Origin: Pedobacter sp. L105
GTDB taxonomy: Bacteria > Bacteroidota > Bacteroidia > Sphingobacteriales > Sphingobacteriaceae
Reading direction: 5' to 3'
NCBI RefSeq assembly: GCF_009765875.1
Contig: NZ_LMUP01000002.1
Location: forward strand, 496,001-560,000
Length of the DNA: 64,000 nt
Position numbers and translations under genes: made by a program. Under the pieces are notes generated by a model. The model worked only from the letters and a program-made list of their open reading frames with translations. It did no database searches and was not told where the DNA came from. This document shows positions 35,970 through 43,888 of the stretch, piece after piece (within the stretch, counting starts at the first letter, position 1; each line of letters begins with the position of its first letter).

Positions 35970-37058
35970 ATGGCAGGTAATACATTCGGGCATTTATTCA
36001 GAATTTCCACCTTCGGAGAGTCACATGGCGAAGCCATCGGTGTGATCATCGACGGGTGCCCCGCTCAGCTCCCTATCGACATGGAGTTTATCCAGTCAGA
36101 ATTGGATAAGCGCCGTCCGGGACAGTCAAAGATTACTACCCAGCGTAAGGAAAGTGATACCGTACAGGTTCTTTCCGGGATTTTTGAAGGAAAAAGCACA
36201 GGCACCCCTATCGCCCTGTTGATCCCTAATGAAGATCACCGCTCAAAGGATTATGAACACAATAAAACTGTTTACCGTCCCTCACATGCAGATTATACTT
36301 ATGATGCCAAGTATGGTATCCGCGATCACCGTGGTGGTGGCCGTTCTTCCGCAAGGGAAACCGCAGCACGTGTAGCAGCAGGCGCCATTGCCAAGTTGCT
36401 GTTAAAGCATTATGGCATCACCGTTTTTGCCCATGTATCTGCTGTAGGTACCATCAATGCCCCTAATCTGGAAGCGTTACCTGTAGAAGAATTGCTGGCA
36501 CAGCGCGAAGAGAATATCGTGCGCTGCGCAGATCCGGCTACAGCCAAAGAAATGATTGAGTTTATAGATCAGATCCGCAAGGATGGCGATACTGTAGGCG
36601 GAAAGATCAGCTGTGTGATCACCAATTGCCCTCCCGGTTTGGGTGAGCCTGTTTTTGACAAGCTTCATGCAGATCTGGGCAAAGCGATGCTCAGTATCAA
36701 CGCTGTACACGGTTTTGAATATGGCTCCGGATTTTCAGGAAGCGAAATGAAAGGATCTGAACACAACGATATTTTCCTGGTTAATGGAAAACAACCTAAA
36801 ACCCTCACCAATTTTTCTGGCGGGATACAGGGCGGTATTTCTAATGGCATGGAAATCAGCTTTACCGTAGCTTTTAAACCTGTAGCCACCATTATGCATA
36901 ACCAGCAAACGGTAAATGCAGCAGGTGAAGCCGCAGAGATCAAAGGCAAAGGCAGACATGATCCTTGTGTAGTGCCCAGAGCTGTAGTGATTGTGGAAGC
37001 CATGGCTGCACTGGTATTGGCAGATCAGTTGCTGCGTAATAAATCCAGTCAGCTATAA
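35970..37058 (+). CDS. aroC: Chorismate synthase
   Basis: The product is 362 residues. It removes phosphate from EPSP with reduced FMN to give chorismate, the branch compound that the chorismate mutase two genes upstream uses. Signatures are [56 protein letters not shown], and near the end [19 protein letters not shown]. It is the last gene of the operon and is followed by a long palindromic terminator-like element. Confidence 0.97.
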   Translation: MAGNTFGHLFRISTFGESHGEAIGVIIDGCPAQLPIDMEFIQSELDKRRPGQSKITTQRKESDTVQVLSGIFEGKSTGTPIALLIPNEDHRSKDYEHNKTVYRPSHADYTYDAKYGIRDHRGGGRSSARETAARVAAGAIAKLLLKHYGITVFAHVSAVGTINAPNLEALPVEELLAQREENIVRCADPATAKEMIEFIDQIRKDGDTVGGKISCVITNCPPGLGEPVFDKLHADLGKAMLSINAVHGFEYGSGFSGSEMKGSEHNDIFLVNGKQPKTLTNFSGGIQGGISNGMEISFTVAFKPVATIMHNQQTVNAAGEAAEIKGKGRHDPCVVPRAVVIVEAMAALVLADQLLRNKSSQL

Positions 37059-37131
37059 GATTTTCAATGCTGGGCGAATAGATTATTTGTCGTCTAAACT
37101 ATTGCTAGCCTAAGTATATCTGGCTTCGCTG

Positions 37132-37214
37132 AAAAAGCAGGTATACTCTTTTATTGCTGAAACCTTTGCTACGCAAAATTTCTAGGCAACAAAAGAGTAC
37201 ACCTGCTTTTTTTT
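37132..37214 (+). repeat. Long palindromic element A, downstream of aroC (terminator-like)
   Basis: The 26-bp arms at 37132-37157 and 37186-37211 are complementary at 24 positions. The 28-nt loop starts TGAAACCTTTGC and ends GCAAAATTTCTAG, and its TTTGC/GCAAA can form an inner stem. The right arm ends in a run of eight T, so in the aroC direction it reads as an intrinsic terminator with an unusually long stem. The same loop ends recur in element B (37572-37658). Confidence 0.88.
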
Positions 37215-37233
37215 GGTTCATCCAATGCATAAT

Positions 37234-37446
37234 GCACATAGCAGGGCAGCAATACATAGCGCGTTAAGGAACATTAAAACGCTCTTTTGAAAGAACTGAT
37301 TCTGAAAACTGATACTGGATTAATTACGCTTATTAAGAAATATACCATAAAAAGCGCATATAGCATGGCTGCAATACATAACGCCTTAAAGAACACTAGA
37401 ATGCTCTTTCGAAAGAACTAATTTGGAAACTGATACTGGATTGATT
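37234..37446. repeat. Two tandem ~92-bp repeats between the palindromic elements
   Basis: Copies at 37234-37325 and 37354-37446 are about four-fifths identical by eye. The shared blocks are GCAATACATA, a CTCTTT(T/C)GAAAGAACT block containing a small palindrome, and CTGATACTGGATT. Shorter echoes (ATCATCC...ATGGAG) occur near 37459 and 37549. I see no gene between 37059 and 37696; the reading frames here are not protein-like. Confidence 0.8.
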
Positions 37447-37571
37447 CCCCTCTTTAAATCATCCGGCATATGGAGATATAACTTTGGTTATAAATGGAAT
37501 TTTTTGTGCAGTTATTATTATATGGATGCTATAGGGCTGTGGTTTAGATCATCCATTAGATGGAGCTTAAA

Positions 37572-37658
37572 AAAAAGCAGTATGTGCTATGACGGCCTAG
37601 AAATTTTGCAAGCGCAGCGCCGCAAAGGTTTCAGCCGGAATAGCATATACTGCTTTTT
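37572..37658 (-). repeat. Long palindromic element B, downstream of the E1 gene (terminator-like)
   Basis: The 25-bp arms at 37572-37596 and 37634-37658 match at 22 positions. Read on the minus strand, the 37-nt loop begins TGAAACCTTTGC and ends GCAAAATTTCTAG, exactly like element A. Only the middle differs. The element ends in a T-run in the direction of the minus-strand E1 gene, 39 bp past its stop. So both copies sit 3' of a gene in the same orientation relative to transcription. Confidence 0.88.
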
Positions 37659-37696
37659 CACAGAAAGAAGATCCTATAATCCTAATCGTCTTCCAA

Positions 37697-40126
37697 CTAA
37701 TAAATAGCAGGATATTTTGTTTTATTATGTTCGTGCATCATGCGGTACACTGTCTCTACTACATCATCAACCGAAGGTTTAGTAAAGTAATCCCCATCAG
37801 TGCCATATGGTGTACGGTGTGCTTTAGCGGATAAAGTTTGCGGCTGTGCATCCAGGTGGTAATATCCTTCCTGAACTTCAACAATTTGCTGCAGGATATA
37901 GGCAGATCCACCGCCAGGTACATCTTCATCCACTACCAGCAGTTTGTTTGTTTTCTGCAATGAAGCAGCACATAGTTTATCAATATCAAAAGGCAGCAGG
38001 GTTTGCGGATCGATGATCTCTACAAAAATCCCCATTTCAGCCAGCTCTTCTGCGGCTTCCTCTACTACTCTTAATGTAGAACCGTAGGAAACGATGGTTA
38101 GGTCTGTTCCTTCGCGGATAATCTCTGCTTTTCCTAAGGGAACGATGAAATCACCTACGTTATCGGGCATCATCTCTTTTAGGCGGTAGCCGTTCAGGCA
38201 CTCTATTACTAAGGCAGGTTCATCTGCGCGGAGCAATAAATTATACATCCCTGCGGCCTGTGTCATATTACGGGGCACACACAGGTGAAGGCCTCTTAAC
38301 GAGCCCAGGATCATGGCTATCGGTGAACCGGAGTGCCATACACCTTCCAGTCTGTGGCCACGGGTCCTGATGATCACCGGTGCTTTTTGTCCCGCTTTGG
38401 TGCGGTAAGACAAGCTGGCCAGGTCATCACTTAATATATTGAGTGCATACAGAAGGTAATCCAGGTATTGAATTTCAGCGATAGGTTTTAATCCGCGTAA
38501 GGCTAAACCTATTCCCTGACCTACAATGGTCATTTCCCGGATTCCGGTATCTGAAATTCTTAAATCGCCATATTTAGCTTGCAGACCTGCAAAACCCTGG
38601 TTTACATCGCCTATGGCCCCAAGGTCTTCACCAAAAGCAACCAAACGGTGGTCGCGGGAGAAATTGGCATCAAAACAGGCATTTAGCAGCTCCCTGCCAT
38701 CTACCATCTTACTGTTATCCTGATAAGCGGCAGACTGTTCTGCAATCAGTAAGGGGCTGTCCTTTCCATCGGTAAACAACTTGGAATTGTAACGTTCTTC
38801 ATTTACATTTTTTTCCTGTGCATACCAATCCATCAACTGTTTACGCTCCTCAGATGGCTGATGAAGCGTTAAGCGGATGGCTCTTCTTGCAGAGGAAATG
38901 ATCTCCTTACGCTGGGCATCAGGAGTAGCGGCCAGTTTATCAGTTAATTTAGATAGGGCTGGATGGCTAACTGCCAGCTTATTGATCAGGTCGATTACCT
39001 GGTCTTTCTCTACCTTTATATCAGCGAGGAACTCACTCCAGGCTTCTTTTTGTGCCAGGATCACTACTTTTTTAGCTTCCCTTTCCAGGCTTAGCAGTTC
39101 ATCTTCATTAATGATGGCCGATTCCAGCATCCATAAACGCATCTGGCGGATACAGTCGAACTCTTTCTCCCATTCCAATCGCGCTTTATCTTTATACCGT
39201 TCGTGTGACCCGGAAGTAGAATGTCCCTGGGGCTGTGTAACTTCGGTCACGTGAATCATCACAGGCACATGCTCATTCCTGCAAACCTGTATGGCCTGCT
39301 GGTAAATTTCGCATAGGGCTGGATAATCCCATCCTTTAACTTTATAAATTTCATATCCTGCCGACTGATCGTCGCGCTGGAACCCTTTTAATACTTCAGA
39401 AATATCTTCTTTTGTGGTCTGGTACTTTGCAGGCACGGAAATACCGTAGGCATCATCCCAGATAGAAATAGCCATGGGGATCTGTAATACCCCGGCAGCA
39501 TTGATGGCTTCAAAAAATACCCCCTCGGAGGTAGAAGCATTTCCTATGGTACCGAAGGCTACTTCATTTCCATTGACAGAAAAATTCTTCAGGTAATCCA
39601 GTTCAGGATTTTTCCTGTATAACTTGGAAGCATAAGCCAAACCTACCAAACGTGCCATTTGACCGCCTGTAGGGGCGATATCAGAAGAAGAATTCTTCAT
39701 CTGGGTAAGGTCTTTCCAGGAACCGTCCTCATTGAGGGAGCGGGTAGAAAAATGGCAGTTCATTTGTCTTCCGGCCGAAGCAGGATCTGCTTCTACGCTG
39801 GGGTTGGCATATAACTGTGCAAAAAATTCTTTTATAGTGCAAATGCCTGTAGCAAAGGCAAATGTCTGATCACGATAATATCCGGAACGCCAGTCGCCAT
39901 TTTTAAAGGCTTTCGCCATGGCGATCTGCGGAAGTTCCTTTCCATCGCCAAAAATACCAAACTTAGCTTTACCCGTTAACACTTCCTTACGCCCCAATAA
40001 ACTAGCTTGTCTGCTTTCAAAAGCAATCTTATAGTCCTCAATGACAATCTTTTTGAAGTCTTCAAAACTTAATTCTGAGGCATCAATGGGATTAGTTGTA
40101 AGTTTGTTATTTAGCATCATATGCAC
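37697..40126 (-). CDS. Branched-chain 2-oxoacid dehydrogenase E1, fused alpha and beta subunits
   Basis: The product is 809 residues. The N-terminal half (about 20-400) is an E1-alpha thiamine-diphosphate domain with GDWRSGYYRDQTFAFATGI, GNASTSEGVFFEAINAAGVLQIP and the phosphorylation-loop-like HSTSGSHERYKDKARLEWEKE. The C-terminal half (about 475-809) is E1-beta with VAFGEDLGAIGDVNQGFAGL, ISDTGIREMTIVGQGIGLALRG, VWHSGSPIAMILGSLRGLHLCVPRN and LLVVDEDVPGGGSAYILQQ. It decarboxylates 2-oxoacids from Val, Leu and Ile for branched acyl-CoA and iso-fatty acid supply; E2 and E3 are elsewhere. A TATCTTTG element at 40141-40148 (minus) puts transcription start within about 10 nt of the ATG; ATGs at 40120 and 40117 are alternatives. 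Confidence 0.92.
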   Translation of the reverse strand: MHMMLNNKLTTNPIDASELSFEDFKKIVIEDYKIAFESRQASLLGRKEVLTGKAKFGIFGDGKELPQIAMAKAFKNGDWRSGYYRDQTFAFATGICTIKEFFAQLYANPSVEADPASAGRQMNCHFSTRSLNEDGSWKDLTQMKNSSSDIAPTGGQMARLVGLAYASKLYRKNPELDYLKNFSVNGNEVAFGTIGNASTSEGVFFEAINAAGVLQIPMAISIWDDAYGISVPAKYQTTKEDISEVLKGFQRDDQSAGYEIYKVKGWDYPALCEIYQQAIQVCRNEHVPVMIHVTEVTQPQGHSTSGSHERYKDKARLEWEKEFDCIRQMRLWMLESAIINEDELLSLEREAKKVVILAQKEAWSEFLADIKVEKDQVIDLINKLAVSHPALSKLTDKLAATPDAQRKEIISSARRAIRLTLHQPSEERKQLMDWYAQEKNVNEERYNSKLFTDGKDSPLLIAEQSAAYQDNSKMVDGRELLNACFDANFSRDHRLVAFGEDLGAIGDVNQGFAGLQAKYGDLRISDTGIREMTIVGQGIGLALRGLKPIAEIQYLDYLLYALNILSDDLASLSYRTKAGQKAPVIIRTRGHRLEGVWHSGSPIAMILGSLRGLHLCVPRNMTQAAGMYNLLLRADEPALVIECLNGYRLKEMMPDNVGDFIVPLGKAEIIREGTDLTIVSYGSTLRVVEEAAEELAEMGIFVEIIDPQTLLPFDIDKLCAASLQKTNKLLVVDEDVPGGGSAYILQQIVEVQEGYYHLDAQPQTLSAKAHRTPYGTDGDYFTKPSVDDVVETVYRMMHEHNKTKYPAIY

Positions 40127-40207
40127 AAAAGTTTATTGGGCAAAGATACATATTTTATAAAATATGCCCCAGCCAAGTGTCGCAATATATATATTAGTTT
40201 AGTTACT

Positions 40208-40236
40208 TTGAATTGTAAATGAAATAAGTAAATTTG
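40208..40236 (+). promoter_or_regulatory. Promoter of the DUF1573 gene
   Basis: TTG at 40208-40210 and TAAATTTG at 40229-40236 are 18 bp apart and fit the Bacteroidota -33/-7 pattern. Predicted start is about 10 nt upstream of the ATG. Confidence 0.6.
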
Positions 40237-40252
40237 TTTAAAAGAATCAAAT

Positions 40253-40642
40253 ATGAAAAAGTTACTAGTACTATTAACCTTTGTTTTAGGCGTGAGCGTT
40301 GCTTCATATGCACAGGCTAAACCAGCGGAATTTAAATTTGATGCTGAATCGCACGACTTTGGAAAAATTCCATTGGGCAAACCGGTTTCAGTAGATTTTA
40401 AATTTGTAAACATTGGGGATGAGCCATTGATACTGACTAAAGTTGAAACTACCTGCGGATGCACAGTACCTACTTATACAAAAACACCGGTATTAAAAGG
40501 ACAAACAGGCATAATCAAAGTAACTTACAGCCCTGCGGGTTCACCATTGCCATTCAGCAAAAGCATTACAGTAACATCAAATTCAAAAACACCTACTAAG
40601 GTGTTGTACATTAAAGGTGAAACCGTAACTGCAACCAAATAA
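40253..40642 (+). CDS. DUF1573 periplasmic protein
   Basis: The product is 129 residues with a signal peptide (1-20, cleaved near YAQA). The mature part is one immunoglobulin-like DUF1573 domain: HDFGKIPLGKPVSVDFKFVN, the conserved VETTCGCTVP with a CGC motif, and GIIKVTYSPAG. The family is abundant in Bacteroidota; no biochemical function is established. It stands alone between its own promoter and a strong terminator, so it is a single-gene unit. Confidence 0.9.
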   Translation: MKKLLVLLTFVLGVSVASYAQAKPAEFKFDAESHDFGKIPLGKPVSVDFKFVNIGDEPLILTKVETTCGCTVPTYTKTPVLKGQTGIIKVTYSPAGSPLPFSKSITVTSNSKTPTKVLYIKGETVTATK

Positions 40643-40669
40643 AATTAATCAGGATATTATATTTCCATT

Positions 40670-40698
40670 AAAACCTCGTTTATCAACGAGGTTTTTTT
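40670..40698 (+). terminator. Terminator after the DUF1573 gene
   Basis: AAAACCTCGTT pairs with AACGAGGTTTT around a 4-nt loop, ending in seven T residues. The last T is also the first base of the TATTTTTG element that drives the next gene. Confidence 0.93.
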
Positions 40699-40705
40699 AT
40701 TTTTG
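40698..40705 (+). promoter_or_regulatory. Candidate -7 element directly before the aminotransferase ATG
   Basis: TATTTTTG fits TAnnTTTG and ends 4 bp before the ATG at 40710, so the transcript would start at or next to the start codon. No TTG is seen at -33. Confidence 0.45.
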
Positions 40706-40709
40706 CGAC

Positions 40710-41912
40710 ATGCCGAATATCTCAGAAAAGGGGCTGGACATGCCCGCGTCACCAATTAGAAAGCTAACCCCTTACGCCGTTCAGGCAAAAAAGGAAGGCA
40801 AAAAGGTTTATCATTTAAATATTGGTCAGCCAGACATCGCTACGCCGGAAGGAATGCTGAACGCGATAAAAAACATAGATTTTAATGTTTGGGCTTATAC
40901 CGACTCTGAAGGAACGATCACCTATAGGACAAAACTGACAGAATACTACAATAAACTGGGCTATAATATCAGTCCTGAACAAATACTGGTTACCGTTGGC
41001 GGATCGGAAGCGATCACGATTGCTATGCAGGCTTGTGTAAATGACGGTGATGAGATCATCATCCCTGAACCTTTTTATGCCAACTACAATGGATTTGCCT
41101 GCATGAGTAATGTAGTGGTGAAACCGATTATGTCATATATTGAAAATGGTTTCGCCCTTCCAGCGATTGCAGAATTTGAAAAACTAATCACCCCTAAAAC
41201 CAGGGCTATTATCATTTGCAATCCGAATAACCCAACAGGATATTTATATTCCAGGGAAGAACTGATCGCCTTGAAGGAACTGTGCCTGAAGTACGACCTG
41301 TTCCTCTTCTCTGATGAAGCTTACCGTGAATTCTGTTATGACGGCAGGGAGTTTATCTCTCCTATGCACTTAGAGGGTATAGATGAAAACGTAATTATCC
41401 TGGATACTGTTTCTAAACGATACAGTGCCTGCGGTGCGCGTTTAGGCTGCCTGATTACCAAAAACAAGGAAGTAATCAAAGCAGGTCTAAAATTTGCACA
41501 GGCAAGGTTAAGTCCGGGAATGGTAGAACAAATTGCAGGTACCGCAGCTGTAGATACACCAGATAGCTATTTTGAAGGGGTAAATAAAGAATATACGTTG
41601 CGCAGGGATTTATTGGTATCAAGGTTAAATGCTATTGATGGTGTTTTCTGCCCTAATCCGGGAGGTGCCTTTTATGTAGTGGCTAAATTCCCTATTGATG
41701 ACGCCGATAAATTCTGTCAGTGGATGCTGGAAAGCTTTGATCATAATGGAGAAACTGTCATGATGGCTCCGGCAACAGGTTTTTACTCTACGCCCGGCGC
41801 AGGAAAAAACCAGGTAAGAATGGCTTATGTATTAAATACAGACGACCTGAATAAAGCGATGGACTGTTTACAGATTGCCTTGCAGGAATATCCTGGCAGG
41901 GTTAATTCATAA
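40710..41912 (+). CDS. PLP-dependent class I/II aminotransferase
   Basis: The product is 400 residues, an aspartate-aminotransferase-like fold type I enzyme. Motifs are HLNIGQPDIATPEGM, ICNPNNPTGYLYSREEL, SDEAYREFCYDG, the PLP lysine in DTVSKRYSACGARLG, and the late GKNQVRMAYVLNT with the carboxylate-binding Arg. In this phylum such enzymes often act on aspartate or aromatic amino acids, and the aro operon 3.6 kb upstream lacks an aminotransferase. That link is inference only. The start at 40710 is kept because homologues begin with a similar ISEKG..MPASPIRKL segment. Confidence 0.9.
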   Translation: MPNISEKGLDMPASPIRKLTPYAVQAKKEGKKVYHLNIGQPDIATPEGMLNAIKNIDFNVWAYTDSEGTITYRTKLTEYYNKLGYNISPEQILVTVGGSEAITIAMQACVNDGDEIIIPEPFYANYNGFACMSNVVVKPIMSYIENGFALPAIAEFEKLITPKTRAIIICNPNNPTGYLYSREELIALKELCLKYDLFLFSDEAYREFCYDGREFISPMHLEGIDENVIILDTVSKRYSACGARLGCLITKNKEVIKAGLKFAQARLSPGMVEQIAGTAAVDTPDSYFEGVNKEYTLRRDLLVSRLNAIDGVFCPNPGGAFYVVAKFPIDDADKFCQWMLESFDHNGETVMMAPATGFYSTPGAGKNQVRMAYVLNTDDLNKAMDCLQIALQEYPGRVNS

Positions 41913-41953
41913 TGCTGATATAAGAAGTAACTTAAATATTAAAACATTTTTCT

Positions 41954-41987
41954 AATGCAGAGCTCTGATAGGTTCTGCATTTTTTAT
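41954..41987 (+). terminator. Terminator after the aminotransferase
   Basis: AATGCAGA pairs with TCTGCATT across a 12-nt loop and is followed by a T-run. Confidence 0.88.
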
Positions 41988-42095
41988 TTAAAACATCGCT
42001 GTTTATAAAACTTACGGTTCAATAAGTATCACGCCCTATTTAAATTAAATAGACTCTAGTTAAAAACTACATAGATTCTATTTTGAATTACATCA

Positions 42096-42159
42096 ATGAA
42101 GGCATCAATATTTAAAGGTATCTAGATATGCAGATACCTTTAAATATTGATGCCTTCAT
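42096..42159. repeat. Perfect 28-bp inverted repeat with 8-nt loop
   Basis: The arms at 42096-42123 and 42132-42159 are exactly complementary. It lies between two convergent genes that already have their own terminators on either side. There is no T-run, so it is not a standard terminator. It could be a miniature palindromic element or an RNA-processing site. Confidence 0.9.
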
Positions 42160-42173
42160 AAATTCTTACAAAT

Positions 42174-42204
42174 GCAAAAGGCCGCCCGTTAAGGCAGCCT
42201 TTGC
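42174..42204 (-). terminator. Terminator of the third SusD gene
   Basis: On the minus strand AGGCTGCC pairs with GGCGGCCT (one G-U), extended by A/T pairs and followed by CTTTTGC. It begins 23 bp after the stop codon. Confidence 0.75.
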
Positions 42205-42226
42205 ATACTATGAGAGCATATATTGG

Positions 42227-43867
42227 TTAATAATTTGGGTTAACTACAGCTGCACTACCTGCAGCAGGTGGATTTAAATCCGCCTCATCAGCTGGTACAT
42301 CAAAGTAATCCATAAAGTTATAATTGATCGTTGCATGTGTATTTAATACACCGTCCGATCCATAAACAACAGCATTTGTTCTGCCACCGCCTTTTGAAAT
42401 GTCATAGATCACACCCCATCTTCTGGCATCATACCATGAAGTACCTCTAAATACTAAAGCTACACGTCTTTCTCGGCGTAATTCTTCTTTAGCTGCTGCT
42501 AAATCTAAACCAGTTCCAGCTACAGCCGATAAGCCTGCACCTTGAAAAGCTCTTACTGCATCAACACTTGCCAAACCTAATTCGATCTGACCTGTATTGA
42601 TCAGCGCTTCAGCTTTCATCAGTTCATTCTCTTCATAAGTACCAGCAAGGTATAATTCGTAATTACCCGGAGTTTTATCAGCTAAAATCACAGCACCATT
42701 CTTCGGGTTTTTGCCTTGTTTGGCATCAAACAATTCCCAGCGGGTACTGAAAGTGAAACCACCCACCTGGTTAATGTAAGGATTACTACCAAAATTGTTA
42801 GCCAACCTTTTATCACCTGTTTTAAATTCCTGTATAAAACGCTCAGTGATTTTAAATGTACTCTGACTTGGAGGACCAGCTGTATTGGAAGCTACGACAC
42901 CAGCATTAGCATCAAACCAACCATTTGTATTAGAAGAGTTCGTTCTGCCAGTGAAGACATCATCACCAGCAGTAATCCCACTATTTACTAAAGTTAAAAT
43001 AGAAGCCCAGTCAGCAGCAGTCATATCACTGGTTTTTTTATTCGCCAGGATATTTCTTGCTTTCATGGTGTTAATACTATGTACAAACATCGCTGGTGTT
43101 GGTACAGCACCCAAACCTACCTGTCCATCAGAAGGGATTAGTTTGGTCATTATCGTTGTATAATCTCCAACATTTGTAATTCCACCCAAAAGTCCCGCTG
43201 CCAAATTAAAGTTTTTGTTTGATTCTGCAATCAAAGCGGCACTACTCACATAATTTGCATTAACCACATTTGGCAAATCGTTAATTAAACCTGCATAATA
43301 AGAAGAACCTAACTTTGCATAAGCATAACCTTTCCACCAATAACACCAGGCCTTAACCGTGTTTTTTCTGGTTGTCGCATCTCCACTAAAAGGGATGTTA
43401 TCTACCAAAGCCAATACCTGGTTTAAAGCATTGTTCATGGCATACATGTTAGTCCACTCATAGTAAAATAAGTTTGAACTTTGTTTAGCCCTGGTATTGT
43501 TCGATCTTAAATTTATTGCCTGATCGGTTGGTCTCGAAATTTTGGTTCCGTTATCCAGAACAACATACCCAGGAATACTTACCTGGTTAACGTTTTGGTT
43601 GGCCGCTTCCGCAGAAACATCATCTGCCAACAACTCCTGGAAACCCGATACCAAAGAGAAATAACCACTTCCCAACCAGCCATCACCATTTAAAAAACCG
43701 TTAATATACACACCACCTGTAGATAAGGAGAGTATTCCCGATTCTGTTTTCGCCTGCTCTAAGGTAGGCGAGTTAGGATTTTTTACATCCAGTTCTTTTT
43801 TACATGATGAGACACTAAATAAAAACGTGGTCATCAATCCAATATATATGTATCTGTTTTTTTTCAT
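42227..43867 (-). CDS. SusD/RagB-family lipoprotein (third SusCD pair)
   Basis: The ATG at 43867 gives 546 residues with a lipobox (VSSC, Cys22); the longer frame would need a TTG start and spoils the signal peptide. Features are WCYWWKGYAYAKLGSSYYAGL in the TPR half, ELYLAGTYEENELMKAEALINTG, and ELRRERRVALVFRGTSWYDARRWG near the C-terminus. It pairs with the SusC gene ending 21 bp upstream. No enzyme, regulator or sigma factor accompanies the pair, so its ligand is not predictable. Confidence 0.94.
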   Translation of the reverse strand: MKKNRYIYIGLMTTFLFSVSSCKKELDVKNPNSPTLEQAKTESGILSLSTGGVYINGFLNGDGWLGSGYFSLVSGFQELLADDVSAEAANQNVNQVSIPGYVVLDNGTKISRPTDQAINLRSNNTRAKQSSNLFYYEWTNMYAMNNALNQVLALVDNIPFSGDATTRKNTVKAWCYWWKGYAYAKLGSSYYAGLINDLPNVVNANYVSSAALIAESNKNFNLAAGLLGGITNVGDYTTIMTKLIPSDGQVGLGAVPTPAMFVHSINTMKARNILANKKTSDMTAADWASILTLVNSGITAGDDVFTGRTNSSNTNGWFDANAGVVASNTAGPPSQSTFKITERFIQEFKTGDKRLANNFGSNPYINQVGGFTFSTRWELFDAKQGKNPKNGAVILADKTPGNYELYLAGTYEENELMKAEALINTGQIELGLASVDAVRAFQGAGLSAVAGTGLDLAAAKEELRRERRVALVFRGTSWYDARRWGVIYDISKGGGRTNAVVYGSDGVLNTHATINYNFMDYFDVPADEADLNPPAAGSAAVVNPNY

Positions 43868-43888
43868 TTTTTTCCGTTTTAAGATCAA

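Noticed and set aside
37423..37707. 94-codon plus-strand frame in the repeat patch
   Set aside because: It runs through a repeat copy and palindrome B, with no family features and an unlikely composition.
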